Source: Salvator merianae
Lineage: Eukaryota; Chordata; Lepidosauria; Squamata; Teiidae
Reading direction: 5' to 3'
NCBI GenBank assembly: GCA_003586115.2
Contig: QVOM02000073.1
Coordinates: 28,707,673 to 28,771,672, forward strand
Length of the DNA stretch: 64,000 nt
A program made the translations under genes and the position numbers. Under the pieces are notes generated by a model. The model ran no database searches, had not been told where the DNA came from, and saw nothing but the letters and a program-made list of their open reading frames with translations. Position 1 is the first letter of the stretch, and each line of letters starts with the position of its first letter. Positions 11,641-22,679 of this stretch are shown here, piece by piece.

Positions 11641-12499
11641 TTTATAATACACATTTATACTGTTTTCCGTATGGTGATTACATTTAAGTGAGTCAAATCA
11701 CAACTGATGTGTATTTGGTACTTCTTAAACCACAATATCTGCAGAGAGTATTATTTGTGGTTGGAATGCACATTGTTGGTTTGACTGTGCATTTGCTTCC
11801 CTGATGTGACCATATTCTGTTAAATTAGAGGCAGGATATGAATATTTTAGGGATGAGTGAATGGCATGGCTTTAAAGTTAGTGGCAACAAATTGGGTAAT
11901 GGGTGTCCCTTTTTCTTTTCTGGCATGAGAATTTTCGCTGTTCTGTTTATGAGCTTAAGCACATAGCTCTAACAGCAGTGAACATTTTTCCTTTTTTTGT
12001 GGGGGGTCATTTTTTTTAAGTGTTACTGTGCTATGAGTGTTTTTTTTTTTTTCCCCCTATTAGCTTTTATTTTATGTGAATTTGGTACAAAACATGGAAA
12101 CATATACTATATAAAAAAGTTATCAGAGAAAATAGCGAAGAGCAACATTAACTATAAATGTTCCATCATTGTTATACTAGTGGAAGGAGATGGATTTTTA
12201 GAAGGAAAATATAAAGACTTTTCTCTTTTTTTGCACTTAAGCGTACTGTTTACTTTGACAAGGGCCGTGTTCCGACTTCGTAAATTTAATCCGTATTGGA
12301 AGAGGACAAGGACTGAATTCGTCTTCTGGTCATTCCCACAGTTACAGTTTAACGCGGACTCAATTCATACCTGCTCATTCCCACACTGATATTTCCCAGT
12401 GCTTGGCACGGAGAAACAGTATCTTTTCTGCCTCCACCCCTTGCCAAATTCCCCTCCCCGTGCAGTCAGTGATTGGCTGCAGTCCCAACGTTCAAATCT

Positions 12500-12507
12500 T
12501 GACGTCA
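12500..12507. promoter_or_regulatory. Perfect CRE palindrome TGACGTCA
   Basis: An exact consensus for CREB/ATF binding within a CpG-rich block, about 25 bp from an inverted CCAAT core. Function is unproven. Confidence 0.4.
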
Positions 12508-12723
12508 CAGGGGCAGGAAAGTCAAGCTCCGCTCTCCGTATGTCCCCGCTGCTGCCTTAGAACATGGATTCACCATTTGCTCCTTCTCCCCACTACAGCC
12601 TCTATCTACACAAGCAGAACTTTAAAACTGTGTTCCGCAAGCTTTTTAAAGGGGTTTTTAAAGTGCTTTTAAAGGGCTTTTTAAAGGGCTGATGGCGATT
12701 TCTGCTCCCTTGCAAGTGCGCTT

Positions 12724-12739
12724 TTGCGCAATTGCGCAA
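12724..12739. promoter_or_regulatory. Two adjacent C/EBP-type palindromes
   Basis: TTGCGCAA twice with no gap. Each is the optimal C/EBP palindrome by established knowledge of that family. Two back to back are unlikely in AT-rich DNA, though a local repeat in a transposon would also explain them. Confidence 0.4.
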
Positions 12740-13852
12740 TTTAAAAGTAGCGCAAAAGCAGGGAGAGGTCTGTAATGAAGGGAAAAAGTGGGGAGGGAAC
12801 GTGGGGGGGCTCTACAATCTTGACAGTGCAGTTCATCGCCAGCAAATGGACTCTGCCTCATCTTCCCCCGAGACATCCGCAGCGGCATGTGTCCCCGCTG
12901 TGTAGCTGTGTGCTGACGACGACAAAACTCATCTTGAGTGGGTTCTTTGTTGGGGCAAGAGGACTGCAACCCCAAACAGGCACAGTCAAACTCTTTTACA
13001 AGGAGAGAATTGCAATGGAAGGGTCCTGATGCTATAAGCCTTGTCATAAAGTCAGCTCAGAGGATGATACATAACCCATTGGTAGCTGTGAGACAATTCA
13101 GTTCTGCATGCATTTTTCTACATACTAATATAGTGCTGCTGCACAAAGCAGTTTGGATAAAAAACAAAACGCTCCACATTGACAGTTTGTGCAGACCAAT
13201 CACTGAAAGTTACAAACAAGCCCTTTTCTCTGTACCACAGCAAAGATACTGTATTTCCAGTGTATGTCCAACAGATAAGCACATTTAATGTGTTATTGCT
13301 GTGTGAACTCCCTAAATATGTATTACAGTTCTCCTTAAAAAATATTCTAAAGCACAAGGCAACCCATATGGGTAACTGGTGTCCAAGACCTGTGCCTTCA
13401 AGTGCTAGATTATTTTTATCTTAATATTGGTTTCCACTATCCTCACCAGAATTTAAGCTGACAAGTTTGGAATTACTTGGATCTCCCCGTAAAGCCTTTA
13501 AAAAGAAACAGAATTATGTTAGCCACCTTCCACTTCTCAATTACAGAAGCTGAGCATAGTGAAAAGTTACAGATTTTTGTTAGGAGGTCCACAATTTCAA
13601 CTTTCAGCTCTTTAGTAACTCTTGGGTAGATGCCAGCAGGGTCTGGTGAATTATGTATGGTTAATATGTCAATAAGATCTGCTCCTTCTTCTCTTGTCAT
13701 CACTATTTTCCTCAGGACCTCAGACTCCTTTCCTGGGTAAAGGAGCTTAGGCTCAAATTCTGTTCTGTGAAAACAGATGCAAGGAATTTAGCTTCTCTGC
13801 ATTTCCTTTCCTTCTCTTAGCATATTTTTGAATGCCTTATTGGCCCTTTCTG

Positions 13853-14022
13853 CACTTGGCCTTATTGTGGATTATATCCCAGAATAGGGACCTGCTATGC
13901 ACATGCTAGTGCAAACTATGAAAGGTCTTGCCCAGGGTCTACCATAGTCTGCACTAGCATGCAGATGGCACGTCCCTATTCTGAGATATAATCTGGAATA
14001 TGTCCAAGTGCAGAAAGGGCCC
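13853..14022. mobile_element. GGGCC type A fold-back MITE, copy 2
   Basis: Same ends and palindromic structure as 2626-2805. TTG flanks both sides (13850-13852 and 14023-14025). It sits inside a CR1. The sister CR1 at about 27600-27640 reads GTTGTTATCTAATAATCC, where this one reads CTTATTG, insert, TTGTCTAAAGGGCC. The host site without the element therefore has one TTG, which supports a 3-bp target duplication. Confidence 0.88.
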
Positions 14023-14384
14023 TTGTCTAAAGGGCCAATGGCCTCCCTGGCTAACTTCCTGCTTCAGATGTATGTGAAGATTTTTTAAAAAAATCAGCCT
14101 TTACAGTTTGGGCAATATACTCCTCAACTTTTCTTTTTGCTTTTCTCACTATCTCTTAACATTTGTTATGCCAAAGTTTGGGTTCCTTTTTGTTTTCTTT
14201 ATGAGGAGAATTCACTTTTAAAAATATTTATTTTTACTCCTAATAGTTTCCTTCATCATACTGGTTAACTGTGCAGGTTTCTTCTTGGCCTGGGAGATCC
14301 TTTCTTTAATTTTACAAAGACATTGTAACCAGCTAAGCTTTCTGGATGGAGTTTGTCCTTTCCACCTGCCTCATGAGTTTCCTC

Positions 14385-14515
14385 ATGGTCCTTCTAAAGC
14401 AGATGGAGTGGACCTGGCCTCATAGATTCACATTAATGTGCAGATCTTCAGGGCCTAGATGATTTGTATGTGTGCCCTTAATCTGGATTAAGGACCCATG
14501 CAGAAAAGGGGCTAA
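14385..14515. mobile_element. GGGCC type B fragment (right end)
   Basis: Matches the right end of the element at 23347-23889: CCTCATAGA, then CATTAA, a CAGAT block, and the end TCCATACAGAAAGGGCT against CCATGCAGAAAAGGGGCT. The left part is missing. Confidence 0.65.
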
Positions 14516-15072
14516 TAATTTGATATCTCTTTTGTGTTTTGAATGAATATTTGAGAGTCAATATGCGGGGATTTTTACAAGTGTTCTTCTTTGAGATGCT
14601 TCTCTAATTTTCTTCTCCATCTCCAGGTCTCCTTAAGTATCTTGGTTAGGAGGATTGTTGTACATACCCAGTATTAACTTCTTTTTATGACCTGATATCC
14701 CTACCCACACTGAATTTGTGGAATGGTTTTCCTCTTAGGGGATTTCAAAATAAGATGATTCAATGTTCTCTTTTACACACAGCAACACTTTCTCCAGAAT
14801 GCCCTTCTCTGTCTTTTCTAGAGTGTTTGTAGCAGAAATAGTTGTGTTCTGCTGTTTCTCACTAATCTACCAGTTTTCAGTTATGCCTATTATTATAATT
14901 TTCTCTTCTAAAACCTAGTATAGTATTCTAGTTCATCCATTTTGGTACACAGACCTCTGCACCCTTTCACTTCTGCCATTTCCCCAGGTGATTTGGGTCT
15001 TTTTGACTAGTCACCACATCTGACTAGACATTCATTGCCTATTTGTTCCATTTCTCTTTCAGGACATGCATA

Positions 15073-15481
15073 GGGCCTTTCTGCTTTTGTCTATGCAGGT
15101 CTGGATCTATGGATCCAGATCAGGTAAGGGCTGGTCCCAATCTGTCCTGGACCATCCCTGATGGCCAGGAAGGAAGGTTCCTGCTCTCAAAGACCCCTGG
15201 GGACTCATTTCAGTGGTACAAAAAGGCATGCCATCAAAATCCCCCCCCCCAATGGTTCTAGAACACTGGTAGACTCATTAAGATATACTGGTATTCTGGC
15301 CCAGAAGCAAACCAGGAGGCTGTTTTGGGTCTCCTGATCTGAAGTATGCTTCAGCTCATGCAGACGGAGCATATCTGAGGGAGCAGGACCTCTCTAATCT
15401 CCACTAATTTGCAGACAAAAGAGGCCCAGAAGTGGACTACGGCACTGACAGAACCAGATCTATGGTAAGCGTGGAAAGCCC
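15073..15481. mobile_element. GGGCC type B element, 409 bp
   Basis: Ends GGGCCTTTCTGCTTTTG and GTGGAAAGCCC, with ATA on both sides (15070-15072 and 15482-15484). Its interior, including CCAGATCTATGG and GATCCAGATCAGG, is shared with the copies at 23347 and 45748. No coding capacity. Confidence 0.75.
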
Positions 15482-15484
15482 ATA

Positions 15485-15941
15485 AGTCTTATTAGCCTCT
15501 TCCCTAAACAATGTGTCTTGCATACAACTATAACTGGATTTGGTAAATGCCTTTCACAATCTGGAAAGAACTAAGAGATAATATACATTCACAACTGAGA
15601 ACTTTATTCTATAAAACAGCCTTTTCTTTAACCTTCAGAAACACAAATATTTTCGTGTCTGCAGTCCTTTGGTATCACAGCCTGTGGTGACCTTCACTCT
15701 CTTTTTGTATTTAGAAACAGCTTTGTAAATGTCAAAAGCTTTAGATTCTCTTAGAGGCTTTGGGGATTTAGACATATAGCCCACAAGTAATGAAATTCCA
15801 CTTCATAGTCGTAATGGTATTTATTGACCATTAGGATGGCTTTAGGTCTCTAATGTCATAGGATAGATCTCTATATTGTTTAACATAGCAAAAGTCAAGC
15901 TCCATAAAAAGTTCTTTAATCATGTTGGTTTTAGGAAACTC

Positions 15942-15975
<34 letters not shown>

Positions 15976-16267
15976 GGTTATCATCATTGGTTAGTCAAAT
16001 GACCATATCAATTGACGAAATCAGAGTTACATAATAAAAAAACCAAACATAAGTCATACAAGAAAATTGGATAAAACAAAATGAATTAAAACAAACATAA
16101 AACCCACATAAAACCAAGAAATGCTACCAACCCATTCCCCTTATAAAGCACCCCTGTCTGATCAAAATAGGATTTCCTTAACAGAGAAGCCTTTACACAA
16201 TATAAGGTAACCCTCCTAGCGACACGTTCATTGGTTCAGCTTGTCATGAGCATCCCAGAGCATCATA
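15485..16267. other. Unique sequence, no gene recognised
   Basis: AT-rich and featureless apart from the CAG tract at 15943. Confidence 0.5.
15943..15974. repeat. (CAG)n microsatellite, about 10 units
   Basis: Pure AGC/CAG repeat. No surrounding open frame suggests a coding polyglutamine tract. Confidence 0.97.
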
Positions 16268-16291
16268 AACAATCACAGTGTTTGAAGACTT

Positions 16292-16354
<63 letters not shown>

Positions 16355-16383
16355 ATTTAAAGTCTTCAAACACTGTGATTGTT
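16268..16383. repeat. Perfect 30-bp inverted repeat around (TA)n(TG)n
   Basis: The arms at 16268-16297 and 16354-16383 are exact reverse complements over 30 bp. Between them lie about 16 TA and 13 TG units. Homology stops sharply outside the arms. The structure could form a long hairpin or cruciform. It may be a small palindromic transposon whose centre expanded, or a local inverted duplication. No target duplication is evident. Confidence 0.93.
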
Positions 16384-16894
16384 CAGAACTATCGGTCTGG
16401 CAATCAAACGCAATGTTTAGATGCATTGTATTTCAGAACAGGAAATTCAATGGTTCACTTTTGACCATAGAATCAAATAATTCAATGTCAGCTTGGTTAT
16501 ATGCTGTCAGAATTCACCACCTTAAGCCTAGGCCCAGGAAAAGTCAAGAAAATGGCAAAGCAAAGCATCATTTTCTTCAGTTTATTTCAATAATAGTAGA
16601 TAACTGGAAACATTCGGACCTATAAACATTCTCCAAGTCATTCTCCATTCCCATGTTGCCTTACTCCAGTCCCCAGTAGTCATTACTTCCAGGTTCTCAG
16701 GCCTTCAGCATTCTAGATAACCACTAGAAGAGGAAACATTGTGTCAGTGAGAAAAGTGAGCAAGCATGGCTGGGACCTGAGAAGAGCCAAAGATGGCTGT
16801 GCAGTTGGCAAAACACTGGCATACTGTATGCCTTCCTTAGATGATGAGGCATGTAAAAACAAACATAATTCTCTGTTTCAGTGATCTGAATGCC
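16384..16894. other. Unique sequence, no gene recognised
   Basis: No repeat ends, LINE motifs or coding similarity seen. Confidence 0.5.
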
Positions 16895-17005
16895 CTCATA
16901 GTAACTATGTCGTCTTATATAAAGAATATAAAGAATTTATTGTGATTTTATTGTGACACAACCTTTGGGTATAGGGTGGGATAGAAATATATGAAAATAA
17001 ATAAT
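16895..17005 (+). mobile_element. L2-type LINE 3-prime end
   Basis: TTTTATTGTGACACAACC then TTTGGGTATAGGGTGGGATA and AAATAAATAA, as in the other L2-like tails in this window. Confidence 0.7.
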
Positions 17006-17479
17006 CTTGGCACAAATATTAAAAGCTTTTTACTTAAAGATTGCTTTTTGTGGAATGTTCCATAAGTATTAGTTCTTAAACTGTAAAACCACTCTTTAAG
17101 ACAAAATTGTTAAGCAGTCCAATTAGAGGTGGGAATTGATCTATGTGTTGTTCTTTTGAACAGTTTGGGTAATCTGACCACTCCCATAAAAAAAAAAAAA
17201 AAAAGTGCCACCAAAAAATCACAGATTCTGTGCTCTGGGGATAATTTGCATGTTCCCAGTGCATTCTGAGGGCAGGTGGAAAATCACTCTGAGCCAGAAG
17301 GTAGCTGGGTGCAAGCTGGTCAGAGGAAACTGGCAGACTGTGCACCTAACAGCACACTTTTTTTTTTTTTTTAATGTAAATTAAAATTTATAGGTTAAAG
17401 AACATTGGAAGTACTCTACTGTTCAATATTTCACAAGAGGACATCAATTGCTTCTAGACAACATGGAAAAGGAGAGGAG

Positions 17480-17805
17480 CTTTGTAGTGAGCTGCAATAA
17501 ATGTAGTATGCCTCCCATATTTGGGACTACCAGGGAACACAGTTCAGTGGTGTACCATAGCGTACCACCTAAATGTGTCCCCCAGAAGCCTAGAGGTTAG
17601 GAACTTTTGTTTGTAGCCCTCAGAGGCATAGAGGTTTGGTTGTGAAGCTCACGCCAACTTTGAAGCTACAGTGTGGTATGCATCAGTGTTGTCGTGAAGA
17701 CAGTCCTGATCCCACCCATGATTTCCCTGGTTGGAATCAGTGGGCCCAACTGATCTAGACCCACTGATTCTGACTAAGTGTAGAAAGGCTCTTTCTCATC
17801 CTGCA
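17480..17805 (-). mobile_element. GGGCC type B element, inverted partial copy
   Basis: Reverse complement of 23350-23640: here GGAATCAGTGGGCCC and ACTGATTCTGACTAAGTG, there the complements, and GCCTCCCATATTTGGGA against TCTCAAATATGGGAGGC. The outer end reads AAGTGTAGAAAGGCTC. The far end is missing. Confidence 0.7.
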
Positions 17806-18039
17806 ATAGTTAGTGTATATCCATGAGGGTCCTCCTATATGTTCTCTGTTAGGGGACCAACTCTCAGTTATGATTAACTTAAACTTGGAAAGCAAGTTTT
17901 CATAAGCTACTAATAGAGAATCAAAATCTCAAAGGGGAGATGTCATTTACCTCAGTTCAGAAACATGGAAATAGCCAACTCTGGATCATTTTAATCTTTT
18001 ATCTTGATGGGTTTTCTTATGACACAAGACCCATAAAAC

Positions 18040-18420
18040 AGCTGCCGAGGAGGGTCTTAAATCAGAATCACCAGCAAATTTGACAGCTACAGGTTGGTGA
18101 TCACTATCTTCCATCACAAAAACTGAAATGTCTGAAAAATAATAAGGCCTTATTATTAGAAACACAAATGTAATTTAGACTGTTATTAAAGTGTCCTGAA
18201 TCTTGTGTGAAGGAGTAAACACAATGTTGATCTTTGCCACCTATTTTTTTCAGACTGCATTTGTATGCTAGAATAAGAAGTTGAAAACTAGCTCTGCTTC
18301 TTTTGCCATCACTGGTATTCCCCAAAAATTATTAAAAAGACATTATTCAAAAATATCACAGAGAGCAGCAGTATTCAGTAAAAAGGTCCTAATCTGGCAT
18401 TGATATCACCCAAAAGTATA
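18040..18420 (-). pseudogene. Degenerate LINE endonuclease remnant
   Basis: Minus translation gives FVMEDSDHQPVAVKFAG, resembling the 'SDHxPl' end of AP-type endonucleases in LINEs. It is preceded, across stops, by a block like the 'NYxxVS' motif before it (LNYICVSNNKALLFFRH). The family is not assigned. Only the C-terminal part of the domain is visible. Confidence 0.5.
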
Positions 18421-19129
18421 ATTACAGATATACAAATTGTGAAATTAAGGCTGCATCTACTTTCCTAACAGAGGTGTTTGTGGACCCTTGCTGCCACTGT
18501 ATCTCCACTCTCGATGCCAGTGGGTGTCTTGTGATGATCATGCGGGCTCTTTTGCCGGTGCTGTCTTTGACTGAGGTTCACTATATGCAGGATGCTAGTT
18601 TCCACCCTGCATGGAGGTGCTATATAAATGGTGTCTCTGCACTATGAAAAAAGAAGTGGAGGGCATATTTTTTTGTACATGATCTTCCTCCAGTCCCAGC
18701 ATATGATTCCTTTAACCCTCCTGATCTGCAGTCAGAAGCTGCAGAACCACTTTTACAAGACTATGAGTTTGAATTGCATATTTCAATGTTTGTTCCAAAT
18801 GATAAGAATGCAGGCATCCTTTCAGCTAAATCACTGGAGCAGAAGCTGGAGAAGGCCATGTGATCATCATGCACCCACAGTGAACCTCAATCTAATGCTG
18901 TGACATCATTGCAATGACCGGTGAAGTATTGTCTCTGCCCAGTTGCAAAGTCTACTGGGAAGGGAAGAGGGAGTCTGGAAGAGGTGATGGAAGCAGGTGA
19001 GTCTTATTTTTTCATCACGATAAGCACTCACCTGACTTTCATTTTCCTCTCATTTTTAGAAAGCCAAACTTGCAAGATGTCAGACCTTTCAAACCTGGTC
19101 TTCTTTAATGAATTCATATGCTGCATAAT

Positions 19130-19545
19130 ATACTGAAGGATTACCTTCTCTGACATTGACCTATCCATACCTTAAGATCTGCAAGGGACCCTCCTGGTTG
19201 TACCACCACCTCCATCATTTAAGGAGTTGAGGACTCAGATAGGGCCTTCTTGATTGTGACCCCCAGACTGTGGAATAGTCTCTCTCCTGAGTGTGTGCCA
19301 GGCTCCTTCAGTTAAAACATTCAGAAGATTGGTAAAAAGCACATCTATTTTACTTTAGTCTTTGACTGAAATATGAAAATCTCCTAATTTTTAAAGCCCT
19401 AATTTTCCTTCTCCACATTCAGTTATTATTTTGGTATGTTATTATTTTTAATATGTCCATTTAATATGTTGTGTCTATTGCTATTACTCATCCTGAGATC
19501 TTTGGGTATAGGGCAATATAAAAATGCAAATAAATAAATAAATAA
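19130..19545 (+). mobile_element. L2-type LINE 3-prime fragment
   Basis: Frames around CCTCCTGGTTGTACCACCAC and AGGGCCTTCTTGATTGTG match the L2 C-terminal text at 7385-7460. The tail reads CATCCTGAGATCTTTGGGTA, then an AAATAAATAAATA run. Stops throughout. Confidence 0.75.
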
Positions 19546-19832
19546 GTCCTTATAACAAGCCTGAGGCAAATTAGGCTGAGAAACAATAGCTGGTCCAAAA
19601 CATTAGAAAGTATTTCATTTCATTTAATGGATTACTTTTTTAAATGATTTTGAAACTTAATTAGTCCAGAATAGGGCCACAAGACTATTCTCAAGACCAG
19701 CGTTTTGAACACAAAATGCCACTGTGCTGAACTATTCTGGCTCCCAGTCTATTTCCACTCCCTAAATACAGTGCTGGGCCTTGGATCAAAACATATCAAG
19801 ACTTGACCTTCTGTACCTATTGCAGTCTACTT

Positions 19833-20215
19833 AGCCCACTTCTTCTGCATGGGATGAAGTGGTAGACTGGGATACAGCACCAGAGAAGTCCACAACTGAA
19901 CCAAAGCCTGTATTATGAAGTGAAAAGGGAATGCAGACAGCATGCCCTTATAGGAATGCCATGAGAGACTAGTCCCAGTGGCACACCAGCAACCACACTC
20001 AGAAGTAGCACTAAAAGTCAGCACACCTCTGAAACAGGTCCTCCTGGCAACAACAAATGTCAGGCAAGGAACATTCCTGGACTTTGAAGGTTTTGCACTC
20101 ATTTCAAAGCCAGCAGCCAGGACTGGACTGCGATAAGTTGTACTTCAGTGTGGCCTGTGCCTACTGACTCATGCTATGTGGGTCAAAACACCCTCACACA
20201 GTATGGAATGGGCCC
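19833..20215. mobile_element. GGGCC type E element
   Basis: The core (GAATGCAGACAGCATGCC, GGAATGCCATGAGAG, AGCACACCTCTGAAACAGG) recurs at 50755-51060, 60900-61110 and, inverted, at 37255-37400. The ends (GCCCACTTCTTCTGCA, and TATGGAATGGGCCC) are weak, so the limits are accurate to within a few bases only. Confidence 0.65.
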
Positions 20216-20253
20216 AGGTTTAATTTTTAAAGTCCTAAATAGCTTGGTAAACT

Positions 20254-20756
20254 GACTGTTTTTGCACTTACTACGCTAGCACAGACTAATTAGTCTATGC
20301 TAGTGTAGTTCTTTACCACTCAGCACAGATACTGTCTGCACTGCACAGCTGTAAATGGGACCTGAAGCCAGGTACTGGCGTTTGCAATGCAAATGCCAGT
20401 AGCCATGCCCAATCCTTGCCATGGCAGCAGCCAGAAAGCATGTGGGCGCTGCCATGGTGACCCGCAGGCCCGCACAGTGTGCAGGTGTGTGCATGCATGA
20501 TTGGCCTGTCATGCGTGCATGATGAGCAGATCGTACCCAAGATGGATGCCACACCAAAGGTAAGTGTGAACGGTTTCTTACCAAAAGCTCATTATGAGCT
20601 CCTGGTAAGTTTGGAGACTACAATTTACTGCACCACTGGTAATAACGATATGGAACGGTTGAATATCACTTCTGGTCACTTCAGCTTTTTTCAGTGCAAA
20701 CACACTTGACCAGCAAGCAACCAAGATGCTTGCTAATGTCAGGTGAGTACAGGCCC
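20254..20756. mobile_element. GGGCC type C element, 503 bp
   Basis: Left end GACTGTTTTTGCACTTAC, right end GTACAGGCCC, with ACT directly on both sides (20251-20253 and 20757-20759). Next to the left end is the palindrome at 20270-20306 (CTACGCTAGCACAGACTAA against its complement). The interior shares CATGGCAGCAGCCAGAAAGC with 4711 and 47534. No transposase frame. Confidence 0.8.
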
Positions 20757-21179
20757 ACTGCTACTCAAAAGAATGCTTGGTTACATATGATGCATCCCAT
20801 TTCCTAAAGCCTGTGAACCAAAGAATCTCAGTTCTGTCCACTGCTTCCAAATGATGCAAAGCAAGTGGCCACTAGCAAAAATGTATTCTCAATAGTGACA
20901 TCCAGGCTCTGGAATAAAAGGTCTGTCGAAGTCCCTCATTTTTGCATATGCTTTTAGGTATCAGCAAAGGCCTTTCTATTCACCCATATATGTTTGAACA
21001 CAGAGTCTGATGCCATGTTTTTTAAATGTTTCCTCTCTCCTTAACACTTTTAATTTCAAAATGCATTCCTGGCCTTTTATGTGGATTAGAGGTGGGATGG
21101 GAACACTAGCATCCACATGCTACCACTTTTGAGCCCCATTTTTTTTTTTAATTTGTGTGAATGCAGCCCTGGGTTCTAG

Positions 21180-22290
21180 TCAGGTAGTGCAGCCACTATT
21201 TCACACTTAATTTTTAAAACCCATTATCATTCCTTGCCATTGTCATCATCACAACAACCATAATAATATTAAATAATGAAGGGCAAAGTCTGATTTTCTA
21301 ACTGATTACTCACACACACAAAATTTTACCCAAGGGGCAAAGCATACATAGTTGCCTTAGTATTGAATGGCTGCTAATAAGATTGTCCTTTGCAACAGGG
21401 TATGAATTCAACAAAGCTATCAGTTGGTATTTTCAAAACACTGACTCCAGAGTAGTCCCAATGGCTTTAGTCCTAAAGGACAGCCTTGTCAGATTCTATT
21501 CAGTATTTATTACTACCTCCAATCAACTATAGTCAAACTGGCTTTGGAAAGCAAAATAAAGACCTTGAATTTGACAACTGGAATGGGGGGGGGGGAGAGC
21601 TGAAAGCATCCTTCTGTTTAATGTATTCCCAAAACCATTTGAAAATTCTGATAGGTTTTAAATATACTTTCATTACATGAGATTGCAGCACAATACTCAA
21701 GACATACCTGTCAAGTTTCATGAAAAATTCTTGATAGTCGACTTTAGAGCTAATTTTGCCCAATGCTAGACATATGGGTGGGAAAAACAAAGTTAAAAAG
21801 TTTTTTTTTTCCTTTAAAATGAATGAAGAAGCCAATAAATTTGATGAATAGTTATGGAATGACTTGCAAATCAATGATTACTTTTTTGTTACTAAATTAT
21901 TTCAAGGAATTGTTCAAGGAATTAACTATACCTACTTTATTTCAACTCTTTTCCCCATCTGCAATAGAAAAAATATGAATCCATAACATACATTATATTT
22001 CTTGTGAGTAATATACACTACATTTCCATACATCTCCACAATAGCAGCAGTTCTTCATTTGTTTATAGAGATGTCATGCATTTGGATATATATTGAAAGC
22101 AGTTGCTCCTAATAACATTTGTTCAGATACCAGATAAATCTTGCTTTTCAGTAAGGATGGATGTATTAGTCTATTCTTGATGCATGTCAAGTTAGTGTAT
22201 TTTCATTCAAAAACCTGTTTCATTTCTTCTGTGTTAATGTGTGATTTTAAGAAAACAAGCAAACCATGTATATTTTGTGTGTGGGGGAGG
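21180..22290. other. Unique AT-rich sequence, no gene recognised
   Basis: No repeat ends or coding similarity recognised. A G run at 21585 and a T run at 21800 are present. Confidence 0.5.
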
Positions 22291-22298
22291 AATATAGT

Positions 22299-22679
22299 CA
22301 GTGGCGTAGCTACATGTTCCGCCACCCGGGGCGGACCAAACGGCGGCAGCCGAGCAGGGCGCCCCACCCTGCAGGACGCCCCGCCCTGCAGCTGCCTACT
22401 CCCGCTGCCGCCATGATGATGGCCGTGCGCGCGCATGCCAGCAGGCACAGCGAGCGAGCAGTGAGCGAGCGGCGGGCGGGGCGAGCGAGGTGAACGAGCG
22501 GCGGGCGGGGCGAGCGAGCGGCGGGTGGGGCGAGCGAGCGGCGGACGTACCGGTAAGCCGACTAAAGGCAAACCGGACGCAGGGCAGGCAGGAGGGCCCA
22601 AGTCAAAGGCGGGCGCCGCCCCCAACAAGGCGCCACCCAGTGCGCACCGCCCCCCGCGCCCCCCCTTGCTACGCCAATG
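22299..22679. mobile_element. CpG-rich non-autonomous hAT element, 381 bp
   Basis: Starts CAGTGGCGTAGCTAC and ends GCTACGCCAATG, with perfect 8-bp duplications AATATAGT at 22291-22298 and 22680-22687. Same terminal class as 3291-3882. The interior is GC-rich, with a short tandem array around 22460-22550 based on GAGCGGCGGGCGGGGCGAGC (about 20 bp). Intact CpGs and an exact duplication suggest recent insertion. No transposase. Confidence 0.95.

Larger units (their letters stand above)
12262..13223. other. CpG-rich block with CRE and C/EBP palindromes; possible GGGCC element
   Basis: Starts GGGCCGTGTTCCGACTT, close to the GGGCC element end; a weak partner AAGTTACAAACAAGCCC ends at 13223, but the 3-bp flanks (CAA and TTT) do not match. 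The block is far richer in CpG than its surroundings. It contains ATTGG (12472-12476), a perfect cAMP response element TGACGTCA (12500-12507), two abutting C/EBP-type palindromes TTGCGCAA (12724-12731 and 12732-12739) and a short TTTTTAAAGGG repeat (12640-12690). It could be a young transposon, a CpG-island-like promoter, or both. No exon is recognised. Confidence 0.45.
13470..15072 (-). mobile_element. CR1-type LINE remnant, endonuclease-to-RT region
   Basis: Minus translation includes NSPDPAGIYPRVTKELKVEI then EKWKVANIILFLFKG, the CR1 sequence just before the reverse transcriptase core (in CR1, a 'GPDGIHPRVLKEL' block). Higher coordinates hold the linker and endonuclease parts in degenerate form. 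A type A MITE interrupts it at 13853-14022 and a type B fragment at 14385-14515; it ends where a type B element begins at 15073. The parallel copy is 27348-28390. Confidence 0.8.
19650..21050 (+). mobile_element. LINE C-terminal fragment split by two MITEs
   Basis: Three colinear pieces: 19650-19832 (translating to QNRATRLFSRPAF), 20216-20253 (FNF then VLNSLVN) and 20757-21050 (FSIVTSRLWNKRSVEVP). Together they follow the order of an L2-like reverse transcriptase C-terminus. The gaps are exactly a type E element (19833-20215) and a type C element (20254-20756). This colinearity is the best evidence that the gaps are insertions. Confidence 0.7.

Noticed and set aside
15943..15974. CAG tract as a coding polyglutamine repeat
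   Set aside because: No open frame extends beyond it, and the flanks are AT-rich unique sequence with stops.
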